Shown: positions 27,222 to 36,456, counted from the stretch's first letter. The stretch: DNA of 42,148 bases from Opitutaceae bacterium (GCA_002694885.1 NZNM01000089.1:1-42148); one strand, 5' to 3'. Notes: generated from the letters alone by a model not told the origin. Numbers and translations: made by a program.

Positions 27222-27282
27222 GTAGTACAGGCTTCCAGCCTGTGTCCGACGGGAAATACACAGGCAGGATGCCTGTTCTACC
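27222..27282. repeat. REP-like inverted pair, family B
   Basis: GTAG-T-ACAGGCT-TCC-AGCCTGT, a spacer, then the inverse copy (ACAGGCA-GGA-TGCCTGT) ending TTCTACC. Related elements are at 27505-27555, 29900-30141 (outer arms) and 36803-36903. Upstream of the sialate esterase gene. Confidence 0.8.
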
Positions 27283-27346
27283 TTATTCGCGGGCTAAAGC
27301 GCCGCGCTACTCTTTGACTAGCTTGATCAAAAAAACAGTCCCGAAT

Positions 27347-27373
27347 GGTAGGGCCGACTGTCCCCAGTCGGCC
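27347..27373. repeat. single REP-like hairpin, family A
   Basis: GGTAG followed by GGCCGACT-GTCCCC-AGTCGGCC, a perfect 8-bp stem. Compared with other family A copies the stem has paired changes that preserve base pairing. Unlike the others it has no inverted partner. Confidence 0.75.
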
Positions 27374-27477
27374 GAAAAAGTGCCGATACCAGCGACGCCG
27401 CTGATGGTATTAGAGATGACCGATGTTTAATACAGTACCAATGCCCCCGTGCAATTGCGTGGTTGTAGACTGTGGAA

Positions 27478-27500
27478 GTGGGCGATCTCTGAGCACCCAC
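27478..27500. repeat. family G hairpin variant (GTGG head)
   Basis: GTGGGCGATCTCTGAGC followed by ACCCAC: the GATCTC-GAGC core of family G with a GTGGG...CCCAC stem. Five bases before the family B pair at 27505. Confidence 0.5.
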
Positions 27501-27504
27501 AAAT

Positions 27505-27555
27505 GGTAGCATAGGCTTCCAGCCTGTGTATAAACAGGCAGGATGCCTGTTCTAC
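27505..27555. repeat. REP-like inverted pair, family B
   Basis: GGTAG-C-ATAGGCT-TCC-AGCCTGT, a five-base centre, then ACAGGCA-GGA-TGCCTGT-TCTAC. The left stem contains a wobble pair. Between the esterase and sulfatase genes, in a ~570-bp gap made almost entirely of such elements. Confidence 0.8.
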
Positions 27556-27584
27556 TCTTTTGATATGGTCGCTCGGCTCGCGCC

Positions 27585-27620
27585 GCCGAAGCGATGTGAA
27601 GGAGTGAGGTCGAACGCTAC
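27585..27620. repeat. 36-bp repeat (copy of 25501-25537)
   Basis: Begins GCCGAAGCGATGTGAA and ends CGCTAC, differing from the copy at 25501 at a few positions. The preceding GGTCGCTCGG also occurs at 42071. Confidence 0.6.
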
Positions 27621-27661
27621 TTCAAGAAGGCGGGAGACCTTTATTTTCACCTCTAGCTAAA

Positions 27662-27691
27662 TCTGAGTTCATCTGAGTCTATCTGCGGGCA
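27662..27691. repeat. three 10-bp tandem units (TCTGAG/TCTGCG)
   Basis: TCTGAGTTCA, TCTGAGTCTA and TCTGCGGGCA follow one another with a 10-bp period, just after the sulfatase stop. A related 9-bp-period run (CAGAT, CAGAT, CGGAT) lies at 34550-34572. Confidence 0.55.
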
Positions 27692-27697
27692 AAAATC

Positions 27698-29569
27698 TCA
27701 GTGCCCTTTCTCCATGAATTCCATGACGCGGACGTCGTAGGCTTTGTAACGGCCCATCCAGGGAGCGGCGCTGAGTTCTTTGGCGTTGCTGGGCCAGAGG
27801 GATTGAGAGGTTTTCAGCACTCGTTGATTGTAGGGGTAGCCCGCTCTCACATGGTCCATGGCGTTGATGGCGTGGAGGCGAGCCATGACGTTGGGGCTGT
27901 TGAGCAAAACGTCGTTGAGAACGGGACGCGGATCTTTCTTGCCGATTCTAGCTAGGTGCTCAGCGGCGGCGATTCTATTGGCTGCCACGGGACTACGAGT
28001 GCGAGCGTTGATGAGACGCAAGGCCTGTTCGTCTTCGGTTTTCAGAACCAGGCAATTGACTAGAGCCCAGTATTGGACAACTGGATGCGGATCGCGTAAT
28101 CCTTTTACTAGATCGGGAAGGGCGCTCTCGCCTTTGTCCAGCAAAGCATCCGCCATATTGAGGATCTTCATCAGCGGGTACTGGTCCCGGTCTCGGGAAA
28201 TGTTGAAGGGAATTTTTCCGGAACTGCGGGTCCATTCGACTAGAAGCGACTCGGGAATGAATCCGGTATCGAAGGTATCCAGTATATGCTTATGATTTGC
28301 TTCCCGCATGCGAAGCAAAACGTCACGGTAGGCCGGATCATTGGCCAGATTGTTGACCTCGTCTGGATCCTTTTCCAAATCGAAAAGCTCTTCGAGTGGA
28401 GCCGGTTGGAAGAAGGCGCTTTGAGCCGCATTGGTCTTGCCTTCGCGGAACAGGCGCTCCCATTCCGGAGTCGCTGGGTTGTCCCAAAGATAGTCGACGC
28501 GCTGGCCCGTGGGCAAGTAGGCGAGATAATTGCGGATGTAGTTGAATTTTCCATCAGTCACCCCGCGTTTAAAGTCGATTCGTTCGTCAGCTCGGGCTCG
28601 AAAAGTGTAGGCGTATTGGGGAGCTGGAGACCGCTTTTCCCCAAGAAAAGCTCGCCCTTGCATGTGAACCGGGATATCCGCTCCAGCCAGGCTCAATAGA
28701 GTGGGGGCGAAGTCGACGAAGCCCACGATCTCTTCCGCTCGAGAACCAGCCTTATGTGGCATGAGGTGGGCCCATTTTTCGGGTACGCGAACGATCAAGG
28801 GAACGTGAGTTCCCGAATCGTAGATAAAGCGCTTGCTGCGGGGCATGATGCCGCCGTGATCCGAGTAGTAAAAGATGATGGTGTCTTCTAGGAGCCCGGC
28901 ATCTTCCAGCTCCTTGATGCGATTGCCCATGTAGCTATCCATTTCGTTGATACGCGTGTAGTAGGCGGATATGCGCTCGCGGACAGTTGCCGTGTCGGGC
29001 AGGTAGGCGGGCACGCGAATCTTATCCAATGGCACATTGGCTTCGACGGTATGCCGAATTGGATGCAAGCAGCTCTCGTGGGTTAGGTTGGTATTGAAGA
29101 TAGCGAAGAAGGGTTTGCCTTCTGGGCGGTTCTTCCAGTGGGCGTTCCGGCTACTCTCGTCCCAGCCTGGAGTGTTCTGGTCGATGTTGTAGTCCTGCTT
29201 GCTGTTGTTGGTCGTGTAGTAGCCGGCTTCACGCAGATATTGCGGATAGATTTTCATGTTTTTGGGCATGGGCACTTGGCTGCGCATATGCTCACCGCCG
29301 AAGGTATAGGGATAGGTTCCGGTTATCAGAACCGTGCGTGCCGGACCGCAAACAGCCGCGTTGGCGTAGGCGTGCTCGTAGACAACCCCTTCGGCCGCCA
29401 GTCTGTCCAAGGTAGGCGTATTGGCGTGTGGATTCCCGTAGGGACCTAAATAGTCCGGGCTGTTGTCCTCGCTGGTGATCCAGACAATATTGGGTCGATC
29501 GGCCGCGATTGCTGTGACAGCGACAGCTAGGTAAGCTACCAAGCTTCGAAAAAGGGGAAAACGATTCAT
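27698..29569 (-). CDS. secreted sulfatase with C-terminal HEAT-like repeats
   Basis: An exported type I sulfatase that cleaves sulfate esters (or N-sulfate) from glycans. The signal peptide ends near AIAA-DRPNIVW. The metal site includes TSEDNSPDYLG, and the formylglycine motif is C74-G-P-A-R, so an anaerobic or FGE-type maturase elsewhere in the genome is needed. YYSDHGG supplies further metal ligands. Residues ~480-590 form short helical HEAT-like repeats (VQYWALVNCLV, RIAAAEHLARIGKKD, RLHAINAMDHV), seen in some sulfatases resembling N-sulfoglucosamine sulfohydrolase. The gene is followed on the same strand by the sialate esterase. Substrate is not predictable in detail. Confidence 0.92.
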   Translation of the reverse strand: MNRFPLFRSLVAYLAVAVTAIAADRPNIVWITSEDNSPDYLGPYGNPHANTPTLDRLAAEGVVYEHAYANAAVCGPARTVLITGTYPYTFGGEHMRSQVPMPKNMKIYPQYLREAGYYTTNNSKQDYNIDQNTPGWDESSRNAHWKNRPEGKPFFAIFNTNLTHESCLHPIRHTVEANVPLDKIRVPAYLPDTATVRERISAYYTRINEMDSYMGNRIKELEDAGLLEDTIIFYYSDHGGIMPRSKRFIYDSGTHVPLIVRVPEKWAHLMPHKAGSRAEEIVGFVDFAPTLLSLAGADIPVHMQGRAFLGEKRSPAPQYAYTFRARADERIDFKRGVTDGKFNYIRNYLAYLPTGQRVDYLWDNPATPEWERLFREGKTNAAQSAFFQPAPLEELFDLEKDPDEVNNLANDPAYRDVLLRMREANHKHILDTFDTGFIPESLLVEWTRSSGKIPFNISRDRDQYPLMKILNMADALLDKGESALPDLVKGLRDPHPVVQYWALVNCLVLKTEDEQALRLINARTRSPVAANRIAAAEHLARIGKKDPRPVLNDVLLNSPNVMARLHAINAMDHVRAGYPYNQRVLKTSQSLWPSNAKELSAAPWMGRYKAYDVRVMEFMEKGH

Positions 29570-29899
29570 AGCGATTAAGCTAGATAGGTTTTGAACCAGC
29601 CGTCGACTCGTTTTCCGGCAAACTTGGATTTTCCCATTATAATAAATTGGTCGATAGAGGTTTTTAACAGGATACGCTTCGCTACAGGATCACGCCCTGC
29701 ATGAGCATGATTTTGTCTTTTTAAGATTAGACCCATTGTTTCGAAGAAACACCCATTCGCCTTGGAAAGGCGACAAGCGAGGCACGAGCGTTGTTAACAT
29801 CGCTCTTCCGCGCATGCGGGTTCGCTAGTCCTTCGCAATGCGAGGAAATAGGTGTCCGCTCGCGGACAGTGGGTTGGAAAAATCGGGGATTTTTAAAAA
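29570..29899. other. intergenic, upstream of the sulfatase gene
   Basis: About 330 bp before the composite repeat. It presumably includes the sulfatase promoter, but no clear signals are seen. A 70-codon minus-strand frame (29727-29939) runs into the repeat and looks non-coding. Confidence 0.3.
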
Positions 29900-30141
29900 G
29901 TAGAATAGGCATCTTGCCTGTATCAGAGCCGTAGACCACAGGCCAGTCACCGTCCCGCTTGCGCGCGAAGGCGTCAACTTAACTAGTTTTGATTAATAAT
30001 ACCCGCATGGAGGTCGGGTTCCACGAAAGAATCCTATGCAAAAAAGTGGAGCTAGATCCCGCGACTGCGGGAGCGAGCTTAAGTTGACGCCGCTGCGCAC
30101 ACGCGGGACTATGCCCGATGCGACTGGAAGCCTATGCTACC
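29900..30141. repeat. nested composite palindromic element (families B and D)
   Basis: The outer arms are family B: GTAGAATAGGCATC at the left and GGAAGCCTATGCTACC at the right. Inside is a 122-bp unit (29970-30091) with perfect 13-bp terminal inverted repeats GGCGTCAACTTAA, which itself contains family D-like arms (GGAGGTCGGGTTCCAC and GTGGAGCTAGATCC). It looks like one small mobile element within another. Confidence 0.7.
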
Positions 30142-30634
30142 TTTCGTGACGACTCCGTTTTCGCTGATCGATATATCTCCTGGGGCAAAACCCTAGCTTA
30201 ACCGTCGGGTTTCCTCTGCCTGGAGTCGAATTCGGGTCCAGGTTATTAATTTGCTGTATTTTCGCGCCATTTTCGTGAAAATCAGGGCTTGACCTTCATT
30301 GAGTAAGGGATACGAAAGCAGAACCTTATTAAACGCAAAGGGCGAGCGTCATGGGTGAAGCGGTTATCGTTTCCTCGTCTGCGAGCCCATCAAAACACAT
30401 ACTGCCACAAATCGGATCTGCTAAATTTCGGCAACGAAATGAACGGTTTTCGACGCGGGCAGACACTACACTATCCCAGAATTTCCCACATTCCCACTAA
30501 TTACCCTTAGATAATAGACTTTCGGCGTTCCCGAACGGTCTCGTATTACGCGTCTCTGCTTGATTCGAGTTTCGTCGTGTTAGCCGCATCGATGCAAAAA
30601 CTCACAATTACCTATAACTAGAAACTACCTGGCT
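30142..30634. promoter_or_regulatory. long leader/promoter region of the TonB receptor gene
   Basis: About 490 bp without ORFs. A 14-bp inverted repeat ATTTTC-GT-GAAAAT lies at 30269-30282, and a -10-like TATAAC at 30613-30618 just before the start codon. The -35 is not clear. The length suggests regulated expression, but nothing names the regulator. Confidence 0.4.
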
Positions 30635-33600
30635 ATGATCAAAAACAACCTATTAAGGCTGGCGCTTGCTGGCCTCCTAACCACAGGGCTTTACGTACAG
30701 GCTCAGGATGACGAAGTCATCGAGCTGTCGCCCTTCTCCGTCGATGCCGCGGATGACGTAGGCTACCGAGCCACCACTACATTGGCCGGTTCCCGTGTCC
30801 GTTCGAACATCGGCGACCTTGGCGCTTCAATCGCGGTCGTGACTGAGGAATTCATGGAAGATACCGGAGCTACCGACGGCGAGTCACTGCTCCAGTTCAT
30901 TGGCAACGTCGAAGTCGGGGGAGTTCTTGGTAATTTCTCGAATTCAGACGGCGGCAATGGAACCGTTGAGTCCCGTGTCAATCCGCAGCGAAGTCAACGT
31001 GTTCGCGGTCTTGTTTCTGCGAACCTGACCCGCGATTATTTCCAAACGGACATTCCTTTCGATTCTTACAACACCGACCGTGTTGTTGTGAATCGTGGCC
31101 CGAACTCAATTTTGTTCGGTCTGGGATCTCCGGGGGGTGTAATCAATAATAACCTTAAGCGCGCTTACATCGGTCAAGATAACACCGAAGTTTCCATTCG
31201 TTTCGACCATCGTGGAACGTTGCGTGGCACATTCGATATCGGCCGTACGCTGATTGACGATCGCTTAGCGATTCGGGTTGCCGGACTTAGCGAGAAGCAG
31301 AAGTACAAGCAGAAGCCTGCAGTAACGGATGACACCCGGTTGTACATGGCGTGGGAGGCGACAATCTTCAAGAATGAGAATAGCAACTTCCTCGGCCGGA
31401 CTTCATTGCGGGGTAGCTATGAAACGGGCGAGATTGACAGTAATCCACCTGACGTAATTCCTCCAACGGATTATTACTCTTCATGGTGGAATGGACTGGG
31501 GACGCAGGAAGAGATCAACTCGATACTCAGCGTTCCAGGAACGGACTTGGACGATATCGACAACGGAGCATTGACCCAGCAGAACGTCGCAGCGCTTCTT
31601 GACGCTGGGATCGAAACAATCCCATCTACTTTCACTGGGACGCGCGAAGAGTTCATAGCTCAGGAAGGTATGTTCATTCCTCGCACAACAGTAGACCGGT
31701 TCAAGAGAGGCGATCCACTGAAAAATGACCCGACTCAAGGGGGTCGACTAAACAGTGTGCAGGGAACGCCTTACTTTTTGTTTCCTGCGATCAATTTCAA
31801 TTCGCCGAACGATCAAGTTCCGGGTTGGGACAATGACCCCCTACTTTCGGGTGCCCTCAATGGTTTCGGAATTCAGGGTATAATGGCTCGTTGGCGGCCA
31901 AGGGGATTCGCAACTCAGGATGTTCGCTGGTCTCGTGCGGCAACAGGGGGCACTGGCTTCTCTGCGAAGTCTATGAGAGATCGTAACGTATTCGACTACC
32001 ACAATTATCTTTTCATGGGTACGACCAACGACATCGTTACAGATTTCGATCTAAATCAGGTCTTTTTGGTCCAGGAACTATTTAACGGGAATGCGGGTAT
32101 CGAGCTTGCATTTGATACTCAAGAGCGAAAGCAAAAGGAGTTCACACCGTTTGATACTGGCGACCGGAAGGCAATACAGATCGATTTGAGCGAAAACCTC
32201 TCCCCAGGAGATTCTGATTTTGACGGGGTCGCTGATCGCTTGTTTAATGAGAATCTTGGTCGTCCGGTTATTCGATGGAACGACAACTTCGTTCGGAATC
32301 GCACCAACGAGCAGGACACGTTTCGTGCAACCGCCTTCGGTACATTGGATTTCGAAAAGTTTTCGAACAACGACTTGATCTCAAAGTTCCTAGGCAAGCA
32401 CACGATCACGGGACTGTACGAGGATCGCGAAAATATTAATCTGCAACGTCAGATTCGCGGTTCCTGGTGGGCCGATAACAGCAAGTGGCCTGGTTCTGCG
32501 GAAATTTCTAATGGCCTAAGCGACAACTTCCGCCGTATTGTAAAGAGCCAGGTCTACTTAGGTCCTGATGTTCGGAACTTCACGAGTCCCGGGCAAGTTC
32601 GCATTGACGGATACTTGGATGTACCTTTCCCGAAGATTGGGGACGAGTACGGCATTTGGTACTTTGACAATAAAGAGAAGACTGATAAGCAAGCGATTTG
32701 GAGAATCATCGAGAACGAGGGCCCTGCCAGCTACAACAAGAGTAGGCTAGTTTCTGAGGCATACTCAGTGCAGAGCACGTTCCTAGACGGTCATGTCGTT
32801 GCTCTTTACGCTGAGCGTTCGGATACTCAGGATGCCTACTTGGCTCCTAATCCTGGTGGCTATGGTGCCGCTGGTCCTGACGGAGCCCTTCGTTTGGATT
32901 TGGAAGGCACGAATGAGGTGGACGGAACGTACAATGCGGATCTCCTCTACTTCAACGCTACGCCGGACAGTATAAACACAGGCGATACGAGTACGAAGAG
33001 CTTGGTAGTAAAGTTCCCAGAAGAATACCTTTTCGAATTGCCATTTGGAATGGACCTTCAAGCTCACTACTACGAAGCGGATAGCTTTCAGCCTGCAGGC
33101 GTATCTGTTAACCTGCTAAACCAGCCTTTACCGCCGCCATTGGGGGTTACTGAGGAAAAAGGTTTTCAGGTTACGATGTTAGATGGTCGTCTGGCTATAA
33201 GGTACAACGAATTCACGACTGCCCTTAACAACGATCGGACAAACCTAAACGGTGGTTTAGCCAACATCGGCAATCGGATAGGGTTCTACCTTGATAGAAT
33301 AACGTCGGCTCAGAACGATCCTTCGACGAACTTGTTCCCTGATGGTTATTCGCCTGATCCGAATGTGACTGGCGACTATGCTGACTTCTTCGCCAACAGG
33401 GGTAATTATACCACAGTTGATGCGGATGGAAACCCTGCTGGGCCTGGGGATAGTGATGCGGCGAAAAAGCCTGACACATCTCCAGACAATCGTCAGCGGC
33501 TTACAGGAACGGGAGCTGACCTCATCGGCGTTAAATCATGGGATGAATACTACAAAGCAATCCAAGACGCCGTAATTCCCGAGCTTCAAGCTATTCGCAA

Positions 33601-34366
33601 CCATCGCGTTGAGACTCTTGAGAGTGGTGAAACTGTCGATCTTTCTGATCCACAACCAGGGCTGAACTCAACCCGGGATTTCGTATCTGAGGGAACTGAA
33701 GTAGACATCGTTGGGCAGGTAACGAGAAACCTGACAATATCGGCGAATGTTGCTCAGCAGACGACTGTTACATCTAACACCGGACCGGTTGCAGTACCTC
33801 TGGCATTCGAGCAAGCAGAGCGCTTGAAGCGTCCGATTGGCCCCGACGGCTATAGCTTGTGGGACCTGCGTGGTTCGCCATTCCAGCGAGAGTCGGACCA
33901 AATTGGGCAGCGTTTTCAGAATAACGCACTCAATAGAATCATCCTAGCTAAGTCCTTAGACGGAACTCAGTTGCCAGAACAACGCGAGTGGCGTGTCAAT
34001 GTAACAGCGCGCTACGACTTCCTGGATGGTCCATTGAAGGGCTTCCAAGTTGGTGGTAGTTTGCGCTACCAAGATGCGATAGCTGGCGGCTACCCGAACG
34101 TCCTAGACGAAGACGGCAACGTGCTTCCGGACGTAACGAAGCCATGGATGGGACCTGACTCCACAGACGGAGACCTGTTCCTTCGTTACCGTAGGCCAAT
34201 AATGAACAATCGTGTGGACTGGAGTGTTCAGTTCAATGCACGTAACGTTTACAGAAGCAGCGGTGACAGGGATATTCCAATCGAGTTCAATCCGGACGGT
34301 GCGGTTACGTACGTACGTGTTCCTGTGGAGCAGATGTACTTCCTGACCAACACCTTCAGTTTCTAA
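30635..34366 (+). CDS. large TonB-dependent outer-membrane receptor (Opitutae type)
   Basis: A 1243-residue outer-membrane transporter for energised uptake of large substrates, probably glycan fragments. A signal peptide ends at about A23; the mature N-terminus is QDDEVIELSPFSVDAADD (residues 24-41), the motif seen at this place in many Opitutae receptors and possibly serving as TonB box. The plug domain (~48-190) has TLAGSRVRS, VVVNRGPNSILFGLGSPGGVIN and an FDHRG strand. The rest forms the barrel, ending in TNTFSF with the C-terminal phenylalanine needed for outer-membrane insertion. No SusD-like partner is adjacent, normal for Verrucomicrobia. A very strong terminator follows. Substrate guess rests on the nearby sulfatase and esterase. 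Confidence 0.95.
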   Translation: MIKNNLLRLALAGLLTTGLYVQAQDDEVIELSPFSVDAADDVGYRATTTLAGSRVRSNIGDLGASIAVVTEEFMEDTGATDGESLLQFIGNVEVGGVLGNFSNSDGGNGTVESRVNPQRSQRVRGLVSANLTRDYFQTDIPFDSYNTDRVVVNRGPNSILFGLGSPGGVINNNLKRAYIGQDNTEVSIRFDHRGTLRGTFDIGRTLIDDRLAIRVAGLSEKQKYKQKPAVTDDTRLYMAWEATIFKNENSNFLGRTSLRGSYETGEIDSNPPDVIPPTDYYSSWWNGLGTQEEINSILSVPGTDLDDIDNGALTQQNVAALLDAGIETIPSTFTGTREEFIAQEGMFIPRTTVDRFKRGDPLKNDPTQGGRLNSVQGTPYFLFPAINFNSPNDQVPGWDNDPLLSGALNGFGIQGIMARWRPRGFATQDVRWSRAATGGTGFSAKSMRDRNVFDYHNYLFMGTTNDIVTDFDLNQVFLVQELFNGNAGIELAFDTQERKQKEFTPFDTGDRKAIQIDLSENLSPGDSDFDGVADRLFNENLGRPVIRWNDNFVRNRTNEQDTFRATAFGTLDFEKFSNNDLISKFLGKHTITGLYEDRENINLQRQIRGSWWADNSKWPGSAEISNGLSDNFRRIVKSQVYLGPDVRNFTSPGQVRIDGYLDVPFPKIGDEYGIWYFDNKEKTDKQAIWRIIENEGPASYNKSRLVSEAYSVQSTFLDGHVVALYAERSDTQDAYLAPNPGGYGAAGPDGALRLDLEGTNEVDGTYNADLLYFNATPDSINTGDTSTKSLVVKFPEEYLFELPFGMDLQAHYYEADSFQPAGVSVNLLNQPLPPPLGVTEEKGFQVTMLDGRLAIRYNEFTTALNNDRTNLNGGLANIGNRIGFYLDRITSAQNDPSTNLFPDGYSPDPNVTGDYADFFANRGNYTTVDADGNPAGPGDSDAAKKPDTSPDNRQRLTGTGADLIGVKSWDEYYKAIQDAVIPELQAIRNHRVETLESGETVDLSDPQPGLNSTRDFVSEGTEVDIVGQVTRNLTISANVAQQTTVTSNTGPVAVPLAFEQAERLKRPIGPDGYSLWDLRGSPFQRESDQIGQRFQNNALNRIILAKSLDGTQLPEQREWRVNVTARYDFLDGPLKGFQVGGSLRYQDAIAGGYPNVLDEDGNVLPDVTKPWMGPDSTDGDLFLRYRRPIMNNRVDWSVQFNARNVYRSSGDRDIPIEFNPDGAVTYVRVPVEQMYFLTNTFSF

Positions 34367-34400
34367 TCGAGCTGTAGGGAAACTAAGATTACAAAATTTC

Positions 34401-34432
34401 AAGGCCCTCGCTTAGCAGCGAGGGCCTTTTTT
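34401..34432 (+). terminator. rho-independent terminator of the TonB receptor gene
   Basis: A 12-bp perfect stem AAGGCCCTCGCT with AGCGAGGGCCTT around the 4-nt loop TAGC, ending in a run of six T. It is the clearest terminator in the window, 34 bp past the stop codon. Confidence 0.92.
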
Positions 34433-34854
34433 ACATAGCGCTTTCCAGTTTGAGAACCGCTTAATGCCGCGATAGAGACCAATCGCTTACCGTGGCATAA
34501 AGCTGCACCTGCAAGAAAAGGGAGATTTGAGGATAGCTTTTTCCAACCGCAGATCGTGCAGATAGCACGGATGGGAAGTTCAAGATAGGGTCGTTCTATT
34601 TTTCGCGTCTTATACGTGGTTAGCGTGCAAAAAATTATGGTTAAAAGTAATGCCGGCATCCATGCATATGTCCGGATCGGCAATACAAAAATCCACGGGC
34701 CATCCATCATCCCAGGTTGATGGGACTTTGCCTGTTGCGACTGGAAGCATGTGTTACTTTACTTATCGCATTCGCGGCATCTTATTTGCCGAACCAGCAG
34801 TCAAGGTAGGGACATCCTAGTACCGCAGTTGCCGGAACGGTGACAAATTCTCGA
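34433..34854. other. intergenic gap with decayed repeat copies
   Basis: About 420 bp without a credible gene. It has a 9-bp-period run with CAGAT/CGGAT (34550-34572) and a worn family B arm near 34724-34760 (GCGACTGGAAGC...GTTAC, like the right end of the composite at 30141). No function assigned. Confidence 0.4.
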
Positions 34855-36456
34855 TCAATTCCGCTTCAACAAAGGCACAGTGATTGTTGCGCAGTGGATG
34901 TAACCAAGATCGGATACCATGGAGTCGCAATTGATCCAATGTACTTTCGCTTTCGGCCAGGCGGACTTGTATGCCTTTTCGGCTTCAGCTTCCCACTTCT
35001 TCAAGAGAGCGCTTTCGTTTGCATCTTTCGAGGTGAATTTTGGAACCATAAATGCCTGCTTCCCATCTGAAGTGTGGAGAAAAACGCTGTTGATAAAGGA
35101 GCGGTAGCGGGTGCCCGGTTCCGAGTAGCGGTCAATGTAGGGCTCGAGTCCTAGTTGACCGAAGTGCCTAAGAACTGAGTCAAAAGACCTGAATGAACTG
35201 AAGTCGGCATTGGGCAGCTCATTTTTGATGTCAGTTAGAACCTGTTTCTCAAGGTCAGTGAATTGGGTACTCGACAATCGATTGATCATGTCGGATTCCT
35301 CTAGGCCCTTTTCTACGGCGTATGCTTTCACGAAAGCTTGCTTTGCCTCGGCCACGATTTCCTCTCTGTTTTTGAACAAAATCGGGGGCATGGGCGCTTT
35401 CAGGATTTTGTAATCAGGAAAGTGTTCACGCAAATAGCGCTCATTCTTGTCGATAGCCCAATGGGCTTTGCGTATCAGATCGGCGTGGTAAGGATTAACC
35501 GCCTTATTAGACGCATCCTGGAAATCAGGCAGGAGAATGGTATCCGCATCTAGGAACTTAACGATCATATCGAGGTGCGGCACCGTTCTTCCTGGGAGGG
35601 CCTCAAGAATGTGTAGTTCCTTGGCCCCAAAGTAGCGTTGAAAAATCGATTCCAATTCGGATCGATTGCCGCCGTTGCGAACTAGTGTTTGTCGAGATAT
35701 AAAGACATTGCCCTGACCATCGCTAATGAAATCTCCCCCATCCATAGAAACGGGTGGGCGGACGATATCGACGGAAATATCAAACTCCGTTTGCAGGGTG
35801 GCGGCCACTTCGGAAGGCAGGGCATCTCCATGTAGATCGAAGAGGTCGCGGAGAGGCTCTAGGGGTTCCTCAGTATGCAGCGTCTTCTCCTGGAGTGGCT
35901 TCATCATGTTTCGGTAGATGGGATCAAGGGTCACCAATTGGCGATTGGCTCGAAATCCGAAGATAGGCCCGAAGTCTCGGGACCAACGCAGCACCCTTCG
36001 CGAGTCGACAAACTGTGTTTTCTCGAGGATCGATTCGATTCTCGGGTGATTGCTGAGCAGGGATAGGAAATGGGCGTATTGCTTGTGCTCCTCCTGATCG
36101 CCAAAGACGTAAATGGGCAAGTAGTTGTGGGCGACGTCTAGGATGCTGGCGAAATTACGGGCAATCTCTAGATCCTCCATGGCTTCAGTGAAAGAGAGGC
36201 TGAGGATTAGGGCTTCTTGCGGCTCCCATTCGTTCGCTAATCGGAAAAGTTCGATGGGAGGCGTAATCTGGAAATGGGCATCCGCTCTGGGGGCACCGAA
36301 GGCGGTTTGAGGCGATTGAGTTTCAAGATTCGGGCTACCGGTATCGGAGCATCCGGAAAGGACTAGGAGGATAGCGATTGCTGTAGCGGTAGGGAGAGCG
36401 ACCAGACTAAGGGGCAATGCCTTAATTGAATTATTGGCCGTTGAGTCCGTTTTCAT
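34855..36456 (-). CDS. agmatine/peptidylarginine deiminase-family lipoprotein
   Basis: A 533-residue predicted lipoprotein: hydrophobic N-terminus with lipobox LVLSGC (C36). ATG 36456 is chosen over an upstream frame start at 36630, which would bury the lipobox. The guanidino-modifying fold typical of agmatine deiminase and Porphyromonas-type PAD is evident: EWEPQEA (76-82), RWSRDFGP (W158, R160, D161), SMDGGDFISDGQG (D239 onward), PHLDM (H294, D296), and the C-terminal nucleophile in GYIHCAT (H521, C522). All key residues are present. The segment ~355-445 is an extra helical insertion absent from ~370-residue agmatine deiminases. It may citrullinate peptides or deiminate free arginine compounds outside the cytoplasm; substrate is unknown. 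Confidence 0.82.
   Translation of the reverse strand: MKTDSTANNSIKALPLSLVALPTATAIAILLVLSGCSDTGSPNLETQSPQTAFGAPRADAHFQITPPIELFRLANEWEPQEALILSLSFTEAMEDLEIARNFASILDVAHNYLPIYVFGDQEEHKQYAHFLSLLSNHPRIESILEKTQFVDSRRVLRWSRDFGPIFGFRANRQLVTLDPIYRNMMKPLQEKTLHTEEPLEPLRDLFDLHGDALPSEVAATLQTEFDISVDIVRPPVSMDGGDFISDGQGNVFISRQTLVRNGGNRSELESIFQRYFGAKELHILEALPGRTVPHLDMIVKFLDADTILLPDFQDASNKAVNPYHADLIRKAHWAIDKNERYLREHFPDYKILKAPMPPILFKNREEIVAEAKQAFVKAYAVEKGLEESDMINRLSSTQFTDLEKQVLTDIKNELPNADFSSFRSFDSVLRHFGQLGLEPYIDRYSEPGTRYRSFINSVFLHTSDGKQAFMVPKFTSKDANESALLKKWEAEAEKAYKSAWPKAKVHWINCDSMVSDLGYIHCATITVPLLKRN

Noticed and set aside
29727-29939. 70-codon minus-strand frame
   Set aside because: It overlaps the left arm of the composite repeat and has no domain.
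34399-34710. 103-codon minus-strand frame downstream of the TonB receptor
   Set aside because: It runs through the receptor's terminator and the CAGAT repeats; composition and position indicate non-coding DNA.
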